Source of the DNA: JAPOUP01 sp965203605
GTDB taxonomy: Bacteria; Pseudomonadota; Alphaproteobacteria; Rhodobacterales; Rhodobacteraceae
Reading direction: 5' to 3'
DNA length: 64,000 nucleotides
Assembly (NCBI GenBank): GCA_965203605.1
Contig: OZ241902.1
Span: forward strand, 3,968,001 to 4,032,000
Notes under the pieces: model-generated
Seen by the model: the letters and a program-made list of their open reading frames with translations, nothing else
What the model was told of the DNA's origin: nothing
Database searches by the model: none
Position numbers and translations under genes: made by a program
In this document: one piece after another, positions 38,723 to 47,521 of the stretch
Layout of the letters: every line of letters begins with the position of its first letter
How positions within the stretch are numbered: the first letter of the stretch is position 1

Positions 38723-40309
38723 ATGGCGGAGCGTTCACTGGGAGCCCGGATATCGGAGATGCTGGCGGAGCGTGAAGTCGACACAGTCTTCGGTGTTCCA
38801 GGTGTTCACAACATTGAGCTCTATCGTGGCTTGGAGGAAAGCGGACTGCGCCATGTGCTAGCTCGTCATGAGCAGGGAGCGGGTTTCATGGCTGATGGAT
38901 ATGCGCGCGCCACGGGTCGGCCGGGCGTGGCCTACGTCATTACCGGGCCTGGGCTCACGAATATCATGACGCCGATGGGGCAGGCGTACTCGGACAGCGT
39001 GCCGCTCTTGGTCATCTCATCCTGCCTGAACCGGGCTGATCTCGGAATGGGGCGAGGGCGGCTGCACGAAATGAGGGATCAGGAGGCTGCCGCTGAAACA
39101 GTCTGCGACTGGTCGCGCACCGCTATGGATGTCCAGAGCGCCTTTACGCTGGTAGACCGGGCACTTTCAGAGTTTAAATTGGGACGCCCACGGCCCAAGC
39201 ACATTCAGATTCCGGTAGAGGTGCTGGAAGCACCGGCGACTCCTCCGCCGCCATGTGTCCCCCCGGTCATCACTGGATTCAATTCACCGGAGATCCCGGA
39301 GGCCGTTCTGGACAGGATACTGGGAGCAAGGTGTCCATTGTTCATTTTCGGTGGTGGTGCCCGGCGATGTCCTGACGCTGCGCGACAGGTTGTGCGGAGG
39401 TTGCGGGCGGCCAGTTTCATGACCTACGGTGGCCGCGGAGTCATTCCTTCAGGGAGCCCGTTGAACTTTGGCAGTTACCTTGCGCGGCCGGACAGCGTGG
39501 AATTCATCGCTTCGGCGGATGTCGTGATTGCGGTCGGAACAGAACTCTCCGAGACTGACTTCTGGAGGGAGCAGCTCGGCCATGTTGGGGATCTGTTCCA
39601 TGTCGATCTTGATCCAAGTGAGCTGACTGAACCCGGTGCATGGAATGTTCTGAGTGACGCTGGTGCGTTTCTGGAGAGGTTGCTTGAGGCTTCGTTGGGA
39701 CATCAGGCATCGACCCAATGGAATGAGGTCGATGTTTCAGCAGCACGAGCGCGTTGGCGCGGCATGATAGATGCGGAGCGGCCCGGCATTGTTCCAGTCA
39801 CCGAGGCGTTGCGAACGGTGATACCTGTAGATTGCCTCATCTACTCTGACATGACGCAATTCTCCTACGCGGCAAAGGAGGTATGGGATATGCCTGCACC
39901 GAATCTCTGGCATCATCCGTTTGGTTTTGGCGCTCTGGGATTTGCCCTGCCTGCTGCAATTGGCGGAAAGGTCGGGGCTGGAGAAAGACCGGTCATCGCG
40001 ATCGCCGGTGACTACGGTTTTCAGTATTCATTGCAGGAACTCGGGACTGCGTCTGAACTGGGTGGAAGCCTGCCCATTCTGCTTTGGGACAATGATTCAC
40101 TGAAGGAGATCGAAGCGAGCATGATCCGGTCACAGATTGCGCCCGTGGGTGTCGAGGCACTCAATCCAGATTTCGGAAAACTAGCTGCGGCCTACGGACT
40201 CAGCTATTCAAGGCCCGATAGTCTGCCTGGCCTGTGCAGTGATCTCAGCACGGCATTGAGTGTGGACAGGCCGACGCTCATTCACCTGACTCCATCGCTT
40301 TCAATCTGA
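38723..40309 (+). CDS. Thiamine-diphosphate-dependent decarboxylase, acetolactate-synthase-like (AruI-type)
   Basis: 528-residue ThDP enzyme with the three-domain fold of acetohydroxyacid synthases and 2-oxo-acid decarboxylases. N-terminal PYR domain: VFGVPGVHNIELYRGL, the catalytic Glu in LARHEQGAGFMADGYARATG and ITGPGLTNIMTPMGQAY. The C-terminal PP domain has GFALPAAIGGKVG and GDYGFQYSLQELGTASELG, ending in the metal-binding WDNDSL. GRGRLHEMRDQ resembles 5-guanidino-2-oxopentanoate decarboxylases (AruI). The FAD-binding pattern of true acetolactate synthases is not obvious. Substrate assignment is tentative. It abuts trkH without spacing, although the functions look unrelated. Confidence 0.8.
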   Translation: MAERSLGARISEMLAEREVDTVFGVPGVHNIELYRGLEESGLRHVLARHEQGAGFMADGYARATGRPGVAYVITGPGLTNIMTPMGQAYSDSVPLLVISSCLNRADLGMGRGRLHEMRDQEAAAETVCDWSRTAMDVQSAFTLVDRALSEFKLGRPRPKHIQIPVEVLEAPATPPPPCVPPVITGFNSPEIPEAVLDRILGARCPLFIFGGGARRCPDAARQVVRRLRAASFMTYGGRGVIPSGSPLNFGSYLARPDSVEFIASADVVIAVGTELSETDFWREQLGHVGDLFHVDLDPSELTEPGAWNVLSDAGAFLERLLEASLGHQASTQWNEVDVSAARARWRGMIDAERPGIVPVTEALRTVIPVDCLIYSDMTQFSYAAKEVWDMPAPNLWHHPFGFGALGFALPAAIGGKVGAGERPVIAIAGDYGFQYSLQELGTASELGGSLPILLWDNDSLKEIEASMIRSQIAPVGVEALNPDFGKLAAAYGLSYSRPDSLPGLCSDLSTALSVDRPTLIHLTPSLSI

Positions 40310-40958
40310 CCAATATTGCCGATAGAGGGCAGGATCTGAATGGTCTGAATTGCTCAGCGTGATCGGTGTCATTCTGTTCGACTCGCCGCCAGAGGAACCT
40401 TGGGAATTGTCTGGCTATAGTGGCCGAACACAACATCTCCACTTCCATTCCGATCGGCCTGCTCCCTCACGTCGGAATCTGCCCGGAGGCGGGATTCCCG
40501 GTCCCATGGGTGCCGAATCAGAGCGACACCGCTGACATGGGCTGCGGCTCGGTTGCAGGAACTTTGCGGGAAGATCGCTGTGTGCTGCCCGCTTCGGCAG
40601 GCCGGGCCGCCGTTGTAGCGCCCACTCTTCGCGGCAGCCATTGGTCGTGCGCACGAAGTGCTAGGTTCGCACCCCGCACCAGTCGCTGACCCGCAGTGAC
40701 ACCGTCAGCGTCCTTTGCCTTCCCACCGCCAATTCCGTTGGCACTGTCGAACGCGCCGCGCACCTCCCCGGACGCCGACCCGCGCACGGGCGACATTCCC
40801 CTCCTGTCGGCAAGGGGCAAGCGGGCGGAGATGGTCGTGCAGCATATGGCAACTCCGCCGGGGCCGGTCCCGAAAACCCGCGCTTCTTGATCACCTTTAA
40901 CAACTCCCCCATCGACTTGGTTCAACTCCAGGTTATGCTGTCAAGAAGGGGACCGGTC
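40310..40958. other. Non-coding stretch, probably degenerate
   Basis: About 650 bases between the ThDP enzyme and an IS3 remnant. Overlapping frames exist on both strands, but none has a domain, start signal or continuity I can support. Its neighbours are all transposon wreckage, so decayed mobile DNA is likely. Confidence 0.4.
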
Positions 40959-41104
40959 ATGGATAGGAAGCGTTACAAGCGTGAAGAGATCGTGCGCCTA
41001 TTGCGATAGGCAGAGGTTCTGCATGGCCAGGACCTGTCTATGGAGGACGCGGTCCGTCAGTTCGTGATCAGCGCGGTGACATTCTACAGGTGGCGCAAGT
41101 CACG
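40959..41104 (+). pseudogene. IS3-family OrfA remnant
   Basis: Reads MDRKRYKREEIVRLLR, an in-frame TAG, then AEVLHGQDLSMEDAVRQFVI and TFYRWRK, the helix-turn-helix of IS3 OrfA proteins. The nonsense codon and the absence of OrfB or a right terminal repeat show it is only a fragment. The frame then runs without a stop into the HigB toxin gene. Confidence 0.75.
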
Positions 41105-41147
41105 GGAAACTTGCATCACGCACGGTATTGCCTTACGTATGACCGGC

Positions 41148-41438
41148 ATGATCGTCCGCTCGTTTCGTCACCGGGGCCTGCGTCTGCTCTTCGAGACAGA
41201 CTCGTCCCGGCTGCTGAAACAGGGCGTCGCGGACCGCGTGCGCGGCATCCTGGCGGCGCTCGCCATGGCGGAGACCATTGAAGGCTTCATCCGCGAGGCG
41301 GCGCCCGGATGGCGGATCCACAGGCTGTCCGGCGGGCGCCGCAACGAATGGAGCGTTTCGGTGTCGGGCAACTGGCGGATCACTTTCGAGGAGCGGGACG
41401 GTGCCATCGAACGCGTAAACCTGGAGGACTACCATTGA
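41148..41438 (+). CDS. higB: HigB-type RelE/ParE-superfamily toxin
   Basis: Ribosome-dependent mRNA-cleaving toxin of a type II toxin-antitoxin pair. From ATG 41148 it has 96 residues: MIVRSFRHRGLRLLFET, IRGILAALAMA-like helices (RVRGILAALAMAETIEGF), WRIHRLSGGRRNEWSVSVSG and WRITFEERDGAIERVNLEDYH, the usual HigB ending. ATG 41139 is an alternative start. The frame is fused upstream to an IS3 remnant without a stop, so an earlier start cannot be ruled out from frame alone. ATGA overlap with the antitoxin gene. Confidence 0.9.
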   Translation: MIVRSFRHRGLRLLFETDSSRLLKQGVADRVRGILAALAMAETIEGFIREAAPGWRIHRLSGGRRNEWSVSVSGNWRITFEERDGAIERVNLEDYH

Positions 41439-41743
41439 TGAGCGATGGCGGAATCAAGATGGGGATGACCCCCCCGCATCCCGGCAGCTTCATCCGGATC
41501 GAGGCTCTGGAGGAACTGGGGTTGAGCGTTGCGGCGGCGGCGCGGATTCTCGGCGTGCGCCGCGCCACGCTGTCGAACCTGTTGAACGGTAACAACTCGC
41601 TGTCACCCGAGATGGCGATGCGGGTGGAGAAGGCCTTCGGCCTCAGCATGGACCTGCTGCTGCGGATGCAGGCATGGTACGATGCCGTGCAGATGCGCGC
41701 ACGGGCCGACGAGATCGACGTGCGGCGGTATCAGCCGGCATGA
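41438..41743 (+). CDS. higA: HigA-type XRE-family antitoxin
   Basis: 101-residue DNA-binding antitoxin that neutralises HigB and usually represses the operon. The HigA hallmark HPGSFIRIEALEELGLSV leads into a helix-turn-helix (AAARILGVRRATLSNLLNG), then LSPEMAMRVEKAFGLSMDLLLRMQAWYDA. The toxin-first order and 1-base overlap are the standard HigBA arrangement. Both genes look intact despite being surrounded by broken transposons. Confidence 0.93.
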   Translation: MSDGGIKMGMTPPHPGSFIRIEALEELGLSVAAAARILGVRRATLSNLLNGNNSLSPEMAMRVEKAFGLSMDLLLRMQAWYDAVQMRARADEIDVRRYQPA

Positions 41744-42031
41744 TCGGCGGGCCGCGATTGATTTTCCATTATTCTTCAGGCGCGGCATGCAAGGGAATTA
41801 CTCATGGCCGGTATTACATTTCGGGGCGGAAGTGGGGTCAATCCAAAGCTGTCCACCATCGCAAGATGAGCGCCACTTTTGTTCGCAACCTGTTCTCGTC
41901 TATCACAGCGAAAATTCCAAATGCGGTAGCTCTGGAGGGCATACGGGTAGGTCGATAGAGGCAGGCAAACACCGCGATAGTGCGGAGTTACCTACCGACA
42001 TCACATTTCGCCTCATCCTTGACCAAAACCA
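41744..42031. other. Intergenic stretch with a decayed IS30-type end
   Basis: No gene recognised. At about 41804-41838, GGCCGGTATTACATTTCGG followed by GGCGGAAGTGGGG is a mutated version of the IS30-type terminus seen at 34473-34506 and 44389-44415. An IS30 or miniature copy once ended here. Confidence 0.5.
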
Positions 42032-42307
42032 TCAGCACCTAAGTGCGCTCACGTGGCCCTCGCTGGCATATGACAGTATCAGCCTGTCACGAGTTTCAAT
42101 GGTGAGATTCAACGCACGGGCCGTTGCGATAATGAATCGGTCCACTGGATCACCGGGAGGCGAGTCTGGCAGAAAGGATGAGTCCACAAGAATTCGTGGA
42201 GACAATGCCGCAAGACAAATGCCGCCCTTTCGCACGTAGTCCTCGAACCATTGCGTTGCTGACCTTTCCAGACGCACGCGGTCACGGGCGACTAAACGGA
42301 ACTTCAT
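42032..42307 (-). pseudogene. VapC-like PIN-domain toxin, C-terminal fragment
   Basis: Reads DRVRLERSATQWFEDYVRKG then SPPGDPVDRFIIATARALN and TIETRDRLILSYASEGHV, the second half of a VapC ribonuclease, including the acidic GDPxDR and TRD positions. The first half, with the initial catalytic Asp, is missing. Upstream on this strand (42282-42460) a different 59-codon open stretch, ending FQVDEVPFSRP, runs into it and is unidentified. No antitoxin is present. Confidence 0.75.
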
Positions 42308-42464
42308 CGACCTGAAACAGCTTTTCAGCCTGTACTGCAAGGATCCTGTGCGGATTCAACCTGGCGCTTATGTAAGTTTCCTTTGCGGTGTCCAGACCCA
42401 GAGGTTCGAATGCCCTGTTCTGGACAGCGGTCGGCTCCGCGACCAGATGAAACCGGCTGTCTGG

Positions 42465-42502
42465 CCGTCCTGGTTATGTTGAGCTCAACATAACCAGGAC
42501 GG
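42465..42502. repeat. 38-bp perfect palindrome
   Basis: Starts CCGTCCTGGTTATGTTGAG and reads identically on the other strand, centred on GAGCTC with no loop. It lies exactly at the junction between the gene fragments on the left and the IS630 remnant on the right. It could be two fused element ends, an operator or a cruciform-forming site. It is not followed by a T-run, so it is not an ordinary terminator. Confidence 0.85.
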
Positions 42503-42519
42503 GGCGCGCGTTGGCCGGA

Positions 42520-42992
42520 AGGGCATGCTCTCCAGGGTCCGGGCGCGGAAAGGGACGCGCCCACGCATCGCGCGGGACCACCGGTACGGATACGTGTACC
42601 CGTTCCCCGCCGCCTGCCCCGGGACCGGCGACGCGGTCGGGCATATGTGCGGCAGGGCCAGCACCGGCGGGTCGGACCGGCACCTCCGGGAGATTGGGGA
42701 ACGGGTCCCCGCCGGAAAGCACGCCCCGGTGGTCCTGGACGGGGCGGGCTAGCACCGGTCGGGGGACCTGGGGATACCGGACAGCGTCTCCCTGCTCCGG
42801 CTGCCGCCCTACAGCCCGGAACCCAACCCGGTGGAGACGGTTCTCTCCGTGCTGAGGCACCGCCACCTCCCCAACAGGGTGTCCGGAGGCGCGGAGCATG
42901 TCAGGGAGACCGTGGAGCGGGTGTCGGACGCGTTCATCCGCCGGAAGGAGGAGGTCACGCGGGTCACCACGAGGGAATGGGCGGTGCCGTGA
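42520..42992 (+). pseudogene. IS630-family transposase remnant (second type)
   Basis: Catalytic half of an IS630 transposase in one frame: RYGYVYPFPAACPGTGDAVG, VVLDGAG, an in-frame TAG where Trp is expected, then HRSGDLGIPDSVSLLRLPPY, NPVETVLSVLRHRHLPN and REWAVP-stop. It differs from the IS630 in cas7c and belongs to the group with an LPPYSPELNP motif. The N-terminal part and ends are missing. Confidence 0.8.
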
Positions 42993-43030
42993 GATCCGGG
43001 GCGCCTATCGGTTACTACTTATTTGGTTTG

Positions 43031-44415
43031 CCCCATTCCAGTCCGAAGTGCAACACCAGTGGCGGTGGTGACCGGTTTTCCTGCCGCATGATGTTGCGGA
43101 TCGGCCAGGAAGCGGCGACAGTCCCAGCAACGACGCATAGGAGACTGTCATGCCCGAGGGCCAGCGCCACCTGACCCATGGGGATGGATGCCGGATCGGC
43201 GCGCTGAAGGAAAGCGGGCTGTCGGACGGGGTGATCGCGGCCCGTCTGGGCCGTGACCGTTCGTCGGTCTGGCGGGAGCTGCGCCGGAACGGCGGGGATT
43301 CGGGCTACAGCCCCGGCGAGGCGCGGGGGAAAGCGGAGGCGCGCCGCAGCGCGGCGTCCAGGGTCCCCCGGAGGATGACTGCGGAGCGCTGGGCGAGTGT
43401 CGAGGGGTTTCCGGGGAGGGCTGGAGCCCGGAGCGGATCGCGGGACGGCTGCGGCTGGAGGGCGGCTGGGCGGTGGCCGGCAGTGGACATCCGGGCACCT
43501 GAAGGCCGACAGGAAGGCGGGCGGCGGGCTGTTCCCGCTGCTGCGCCGCCGCGGGAAAAAGCCCAACTGGAGGGGCGGGCGGCACTCCGGCCGGGGCCAC
43601 ATCCCGGGCCGGGTGGACATCCCGGAGAGGCCTGCGGAGGTGGAGAGCAGGGAGCGTGTGGGCGACCGGGAGGCGGACACGATCATCGGGAAAGGCCACA
43701 GCGGGGCGGTGGTCTCCCTTGTGGACCGCGCCCCGGAATACACGTTTCTCCAGAGGGTTGACCGGCGCACCTCGGCTGCGGTCTCCGCCGCGATGCTGGC
43801 GATGCCGCCGCCGTCCGCCGTCGCCGTCCACACGGTCACGGCGGACAACGGCAGGGAGTTCGCGGGCCATGCCGGCGTGGCGGAGGCGCTGAAGGCCGGG
43901 TTCTTCCTCCCGACCCCCTACCACTCCTGGGAGCGGGGCCCGACCGGGCACACCAACGGGCTGGTCCGGCAGTACCTGCCGAAGGGGACGGACCTGCGGG
44001 CGGTCACCGACGCGGAGGTGAAAGCGGTGCAGGACCGCCTGAACGCGCGACCGCGCAGGGTGCTCGGCTACCGGACGCCCGCCGGGGTGTTCCGCCGGGC
44101 CCGCCCACCCTGACGCGGCCCGCCCGCCTCCAGACGGCGCGGATGGCTGCGCCGGAAGGGGGTGGACAGGATTTCGACGTCGCGTCCGTCCGGGCTCCGG
44201 TCGGGCTGCGCCCTCCCTGCGCCCGGACGGACGCGACCCGCCCCGGCGGCGGCCCTGCGCTGCCCGGAAAGCGCCGCCAGGCTCTCCCGCGAAGGGACTC
44301 CAGCCGTCCCGGGCCCGGAATCACCGGCGCCAGGGGGCCGGGAATCCCGCCTTCCGGCCATTTTCCCCGCCCGGGCGGGGAAAATGGCCGGTGTTGCACT
44401 TCGGACTGGAAGTGG
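43031..44415 (+). mobile_element. IS30-family insertion sequence, inactivated
   Basis: About 1385 bp bounded by inverted copies of the CAGTCCGAAGTGCAACACC terminus. It contains one transposase gene broken by a frameshift. The right end carries the same CGGCCATTTTCCCC hairpin as the miniature element at 34284-34506, showing that the two are related. Confidence 0.8.
43150..44113 (+). pseudogene. IS30-family transposase, frameshifted
   Basis: The first frame has the helix-turn-helix start (RIGALKESGLSDGVIAARLG, SSVWRELRRNGG). From about 43420 the protein continues in another frame: WADRKAGG-like DRKAGGGLFPLLRRRGKKPN, VESRERVGDREADTIIGKGH (first Asp), VHTVTADNGREFAGH (second Asp) and NGLVRQYLPKGTDL. 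The third catalytic residue, normally Glu in NENTNG, is replaced here by His (TGHTNG). Frameshift plus catalytic change make it inactive. Confidence 0.85.
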
Positions 44416-44857
44416 GGGTTCCTAATCATCACGCGATCACCATGGACCGCCTGTTCGGGGTGACGATGGGTGAGATGGGCGTGAGCCAGCTAGTGTCCGT
44501 TGACCTGGGGAACGCTGAACGTCTGGCAAGCTGACCAGAGCAATATCTGGGTCGAGTCCATCCATTTCCGGGCCGACCACCGAAGAGCTACTCGGTTCGG
44601 CAAAACCCGCACGACCACCGAGTGCTGCGGAGACGCTCCATCGCGACTCTATTCGGACAGTCCGTCCCCAGTCCGGATGGCCCTTTGCTGGTCGACATTC
44701 GGGCGAATCGGCCCGGCCCACAGTGAGACCGACCGAGGGAATTGATCCTCCATTTCCCCTCCCCTCCGCTTAATCCTAAAGACAGCTTGCGCTTCGAAGA
44801 GGAGATGGCTAGCGTCCATTGAATTGAGTGGGGGAAGAACCCAAGAGGGCAAACTGC
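44416..44857. other. Region ahead of the Ssp defence genes
   Basis: No gene recognised in about 440 bases. Short frames on both strands lack domains or ribosome binding sites. It presumably includes the promoter of the following five-gene run, but I could not pick one with confidence. Confidence 0.4.
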
Positions 44858-45034
44858 ATGACAGCCGACGATGAAGCTCACCATGGAAAAAACAATCCAA
44901 TCATTCGTGAGATAATCGAATTGGAGCGAAGTTATTTTTTCGAAAGGCGCAAAGTGAGGACAGAGCGACAAAGGAAACTGCGTAGCTTAATCGAGCGCCA
45001 CACAAAATTGGAAGAGCAAGAGCATGATTCTTGA
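44858..45034 (+). CDS. Small charged protein heading the DndD-like gene cluster
   Basis: 58 residues starting MTADDEAHHGKNNPIIREII, highly charged and predicted helical (IELERSYFFERRKVRTERQR). ATG 44858 with AGAGGG (44844-44849) in front is preferred over the in-frame GTG at 44828. It overlaps the next gene by 11 bases. Short proteins in this position accompany DndD-like genes in DNA-modification clusters. Function is unknown; a role as partner or regulator of the SMC ATPase is a guess from overlap. Confidence 0.65.
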   Translation: MTADDEAHHGKNNPIIREIIELERSYFFERRKVRTERQRKLRSLIERHTKLEEQEHDS

Positions 45035-47051
45035 AGAAATCAGATTGACGAACTTCAGGTGCTTTTACGGGAGCGCAATCATTAGATTCTCGGATGATCA
45101 TCGAAAAAATGTTACGATAATCTACGCTGAGAATGGAGTCGGAAAGACGACACTTCTGAACGCACTTCTCTGGTGCTTTTACGGCGAAACAACGGCTGGC
45201 TTTGAGAAACAGGAAGATATCCTCAACTATGACGCGAAGAAGGCCGGCAGGTCGCAGGCCTCGGTGGAAGTCCTCTTTGGGCACAACGATTGCCGCTACA
45301 TCGCGAAGCGATTCTCAAACACAAACCGCCATTCAGGGCGTCAATTTTTGGTCGCCCGCATCGACGAAGGCAGTGAAATCAACATCGATCCTCCCGAGAC
45401 ATTCATCAATACCGTAATTCCGCGAGAAATGGCGTCCCACTTCCTGTTTGAAGGTGAACATGCGGAGACCTTCCTCGGAGAAGACAATCGCAGCTCGATC
45501 TAGGGTGCTGTTCGTGACATTCTAGGGTGCTCTCTCATTGAAACCGCTATCGATGACTTGCAGGTCGTTTCGAACCAATTCCGTAAGCAGATCCCTTCGA
45601 CCAAAGCGACTAAGCAGATTGAGGAATTGAGTGACCAACTCGACGGTTTGGAAAGCCAGATCAACACGACACGGTCACGCAATGATCAGCTTGCGAAGGA
45701 ACGTGAAGAAACCGAACGACAGATCGCTCACATCGACGAAAAGTTACGCAACACGGAAGCTACGAAGGAACTCCAACGAAGCCGTGACCGTCTACATGCT
45801 CAAATCCAGCGTGCGGAAAGGCGTCAGAGAGAGTGTACCGACGAAGTCTACAGATGGCTCGGCGATAACGGTCGTTTCATCGTATCAAAGCGGATCACCG
45901 AAGAGACTTTTTCGTTCCTTGAAGAGAAGGAGCATCGCGGTCGGATTCCTTCGCCGTACAACGAAGAATTTGTTAAGGATATTCTCAAAGCCGAAGAGTG
46001 CATATGCGGCTCGAAGCTGGAACCTGGCAGCCCCGAAAGCAAGAAGGTTGCAAGCCTTCTCAACAAGGCCGCGAACAAGGTGATGCGCGATCGCATTTCG
46101 AAGGTTAGAGCGCGCCTGGCCAGCCTAAAATCGGAACGCACGAAAGCACCAAACCGCCTCACCAAAGCCAACAACCAGCTTTCCGAAGCAAATGAGGATT
46201 TTGCAACGGCCGAAGCACAGATTGCCGAGATCAGCAAAAAGCTCAAGGGGATCAACTTGGAAGACGTCGCAGAACGGGAACGGCGACGCGACGAACTCTG
46301 TGACGAATTACGGAAAATTGATCAGGATACCGGTAGATTGCGTGCAAACATCAGCAACGCTGAACGTGACAAACGCCAAATAAATGACCGGATCACGGAT
46401 CTGGCCAAGCAAGACATGCAGACAGCGATTTTCGGCCGTCGACGCGCCCTTTGCGAAACCATCAAGGGTCAACTCGAACTGCAGTTGGCAAGCGAGGAAG
46501 ATCTAGCCCGCAAAGTCCTGCGCGCTAGCATTCGCCGTGTTCTCGATAGAACAACCCGCAAGGTCTTGAATCTGAGAATGACTGATGATTATGACATAAG
46601 CTTGGTCAATGAGGATGGAACAGCCCTCCCAAAGTCAAGTGGTGAGAATCAACTTCTCGGTCTCGCCTTCACGGCTGCACTCGTCGAGTTCGCGAAAGTG
46701 CGCGAAAATGCCAGAGACTATCGGCTTCTCTCTGGCACGATCGCCCCACTCGTTCTCGATTCCCCATTTGGCAAGCTAGACGAGGCCTACCGCGCAACTA
46801 CAGCGGAGTTCATTCCAAAAATGGCGCGACAGGTTATTCTTTTGGTCTCAAAATCACAAGGTTCGAAGGATGTCCTTGAGACCTTGAAAAATCACTTGGG
46901 TGCAGAGTACGCACTCGTCCGACATAACAAGGAGCCCCGTGCCAACCGTCCTCGGGAAGTCCGCACTTTCCATGGCAAGGAGTTGCTTACAGCCGTCTTC
47001 GATGCGGAATTCGATGGAACGGAAATTGTGGAGATTACAGGTCCATCATGA
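45024..47051 (+). pseudogene. DndD-like SMC-type ATPase of the SspFGH-like module, with one in-frame amber codon
   Basis: SMC/Rad50-like protein of the DNA phosphorothioation-dependent restriction set (SspF by gene order; the letter is inferred). It begins MILEEIRLTNFRCFYGSAII, Walker A AENGVGKTTLLNALLW, and has long coiled coils (about 190-300 and 360-460) around a CxC hook (EECICGSKL). The ABC signature SSGENQLLGLAF and Walker B PLVLDSPFGKLDEA follow. A TAG at 45501-45503 (codon 160) interrupts it. The frame continues on both sides (GAVRDILGCSLIETAIDD), so this is a single nonsense change and not a frameshift. Unless suppressed, the ATPase is lost. Downstream overlap with the next gene is 4 bases. 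Confidence 0.88.
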
Positions 47052-47521
47052 ACGGTCGAGCTCCGAACATAAACAGAAGCCGCATTCATGAAGACATGGT
47101 GCAACGTCTTGCTGTTCAGAAGCTTCCCGGCACGGACCGAACCCTCTTTCCGACCATTCGGGAACTGCTGTGTTTTGCAGCCTTGCTGGGTTATTCCGAG
47201 AAACGGCGAGTTCCACTAGAAAGGGAAAAAGGTGTCGAAGACATTTCATACCAACAATTCGAGCGCGGTGATGCCGACGACTTGATATACCTGATCGCTC
47301 TTGCCGATACCAAAGATCCGGAGATCCTCAAGGACGGGGAAGAGAACCGCTGTGCGAAGATCTTCGAAGAATATGCCAACGGCGGTCTCATGATTATTCG
47401 CGATTCGATGTTGCGGGATGGCGGTGAGCATCCAAATCGTGACATTCTGGAACTGCTTAAGGAACAGGGTTATCTGGACGCCACCGATGAGGAAACCGAT
47501 TTGACGGATATTTTCTTCTGA
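47048..47521 (+). CDS. Dnd/Ssp-associated small protein (SspG-like by position)
   Basis: 157 residues. It resembles the family called Dnd system-associated protein 4: LFPTIRELLCFAALLGYSEK, then DDLIYLIALADTKDPEILKD and KIFEEYANGGLMIIRD, with an acidic tail. No enzymatic motif is visible. It sits between the SMC ATPase (4-base overlap) and the helicase (adjacent stop and start), so the three are made in fixed proportion. Probably an adaptor of the restriction complex; the SspG letter is inferred. Confidence 0.7.
   Translation: MNGRAPNINRSRIHEDMVQRLAVQKLPGTDRTLFPTIRELLCFAALLGYSEKRRVPLEREKGVEDISYQQFERGDADDLIYLIALADTKDPEILKDGEENRCAKIFEEYANGGLMIIRDSMLRDGGEHPNRDILELLKEQGYLDATDEETDLTDIFF

Noticed and set aside
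38723..40309. Calling the ThDP enzyme acetolactate synthase IlvB
   Set aside because: There is no small subunit gene nearby, and the GRGRLHEMRDQ region resembles AruI-type decarboxylases; left as a family-level call.
45503..45558. Frameshift or 22-bp duplication in the SMC gene (TCTAGGGTGCT occurs twice here)
   Set aside because: The reading frame is the same on both sides of the stop, and the intervening residues (GAVRDILGC) fit the protein, so it is only a nonsense codon.
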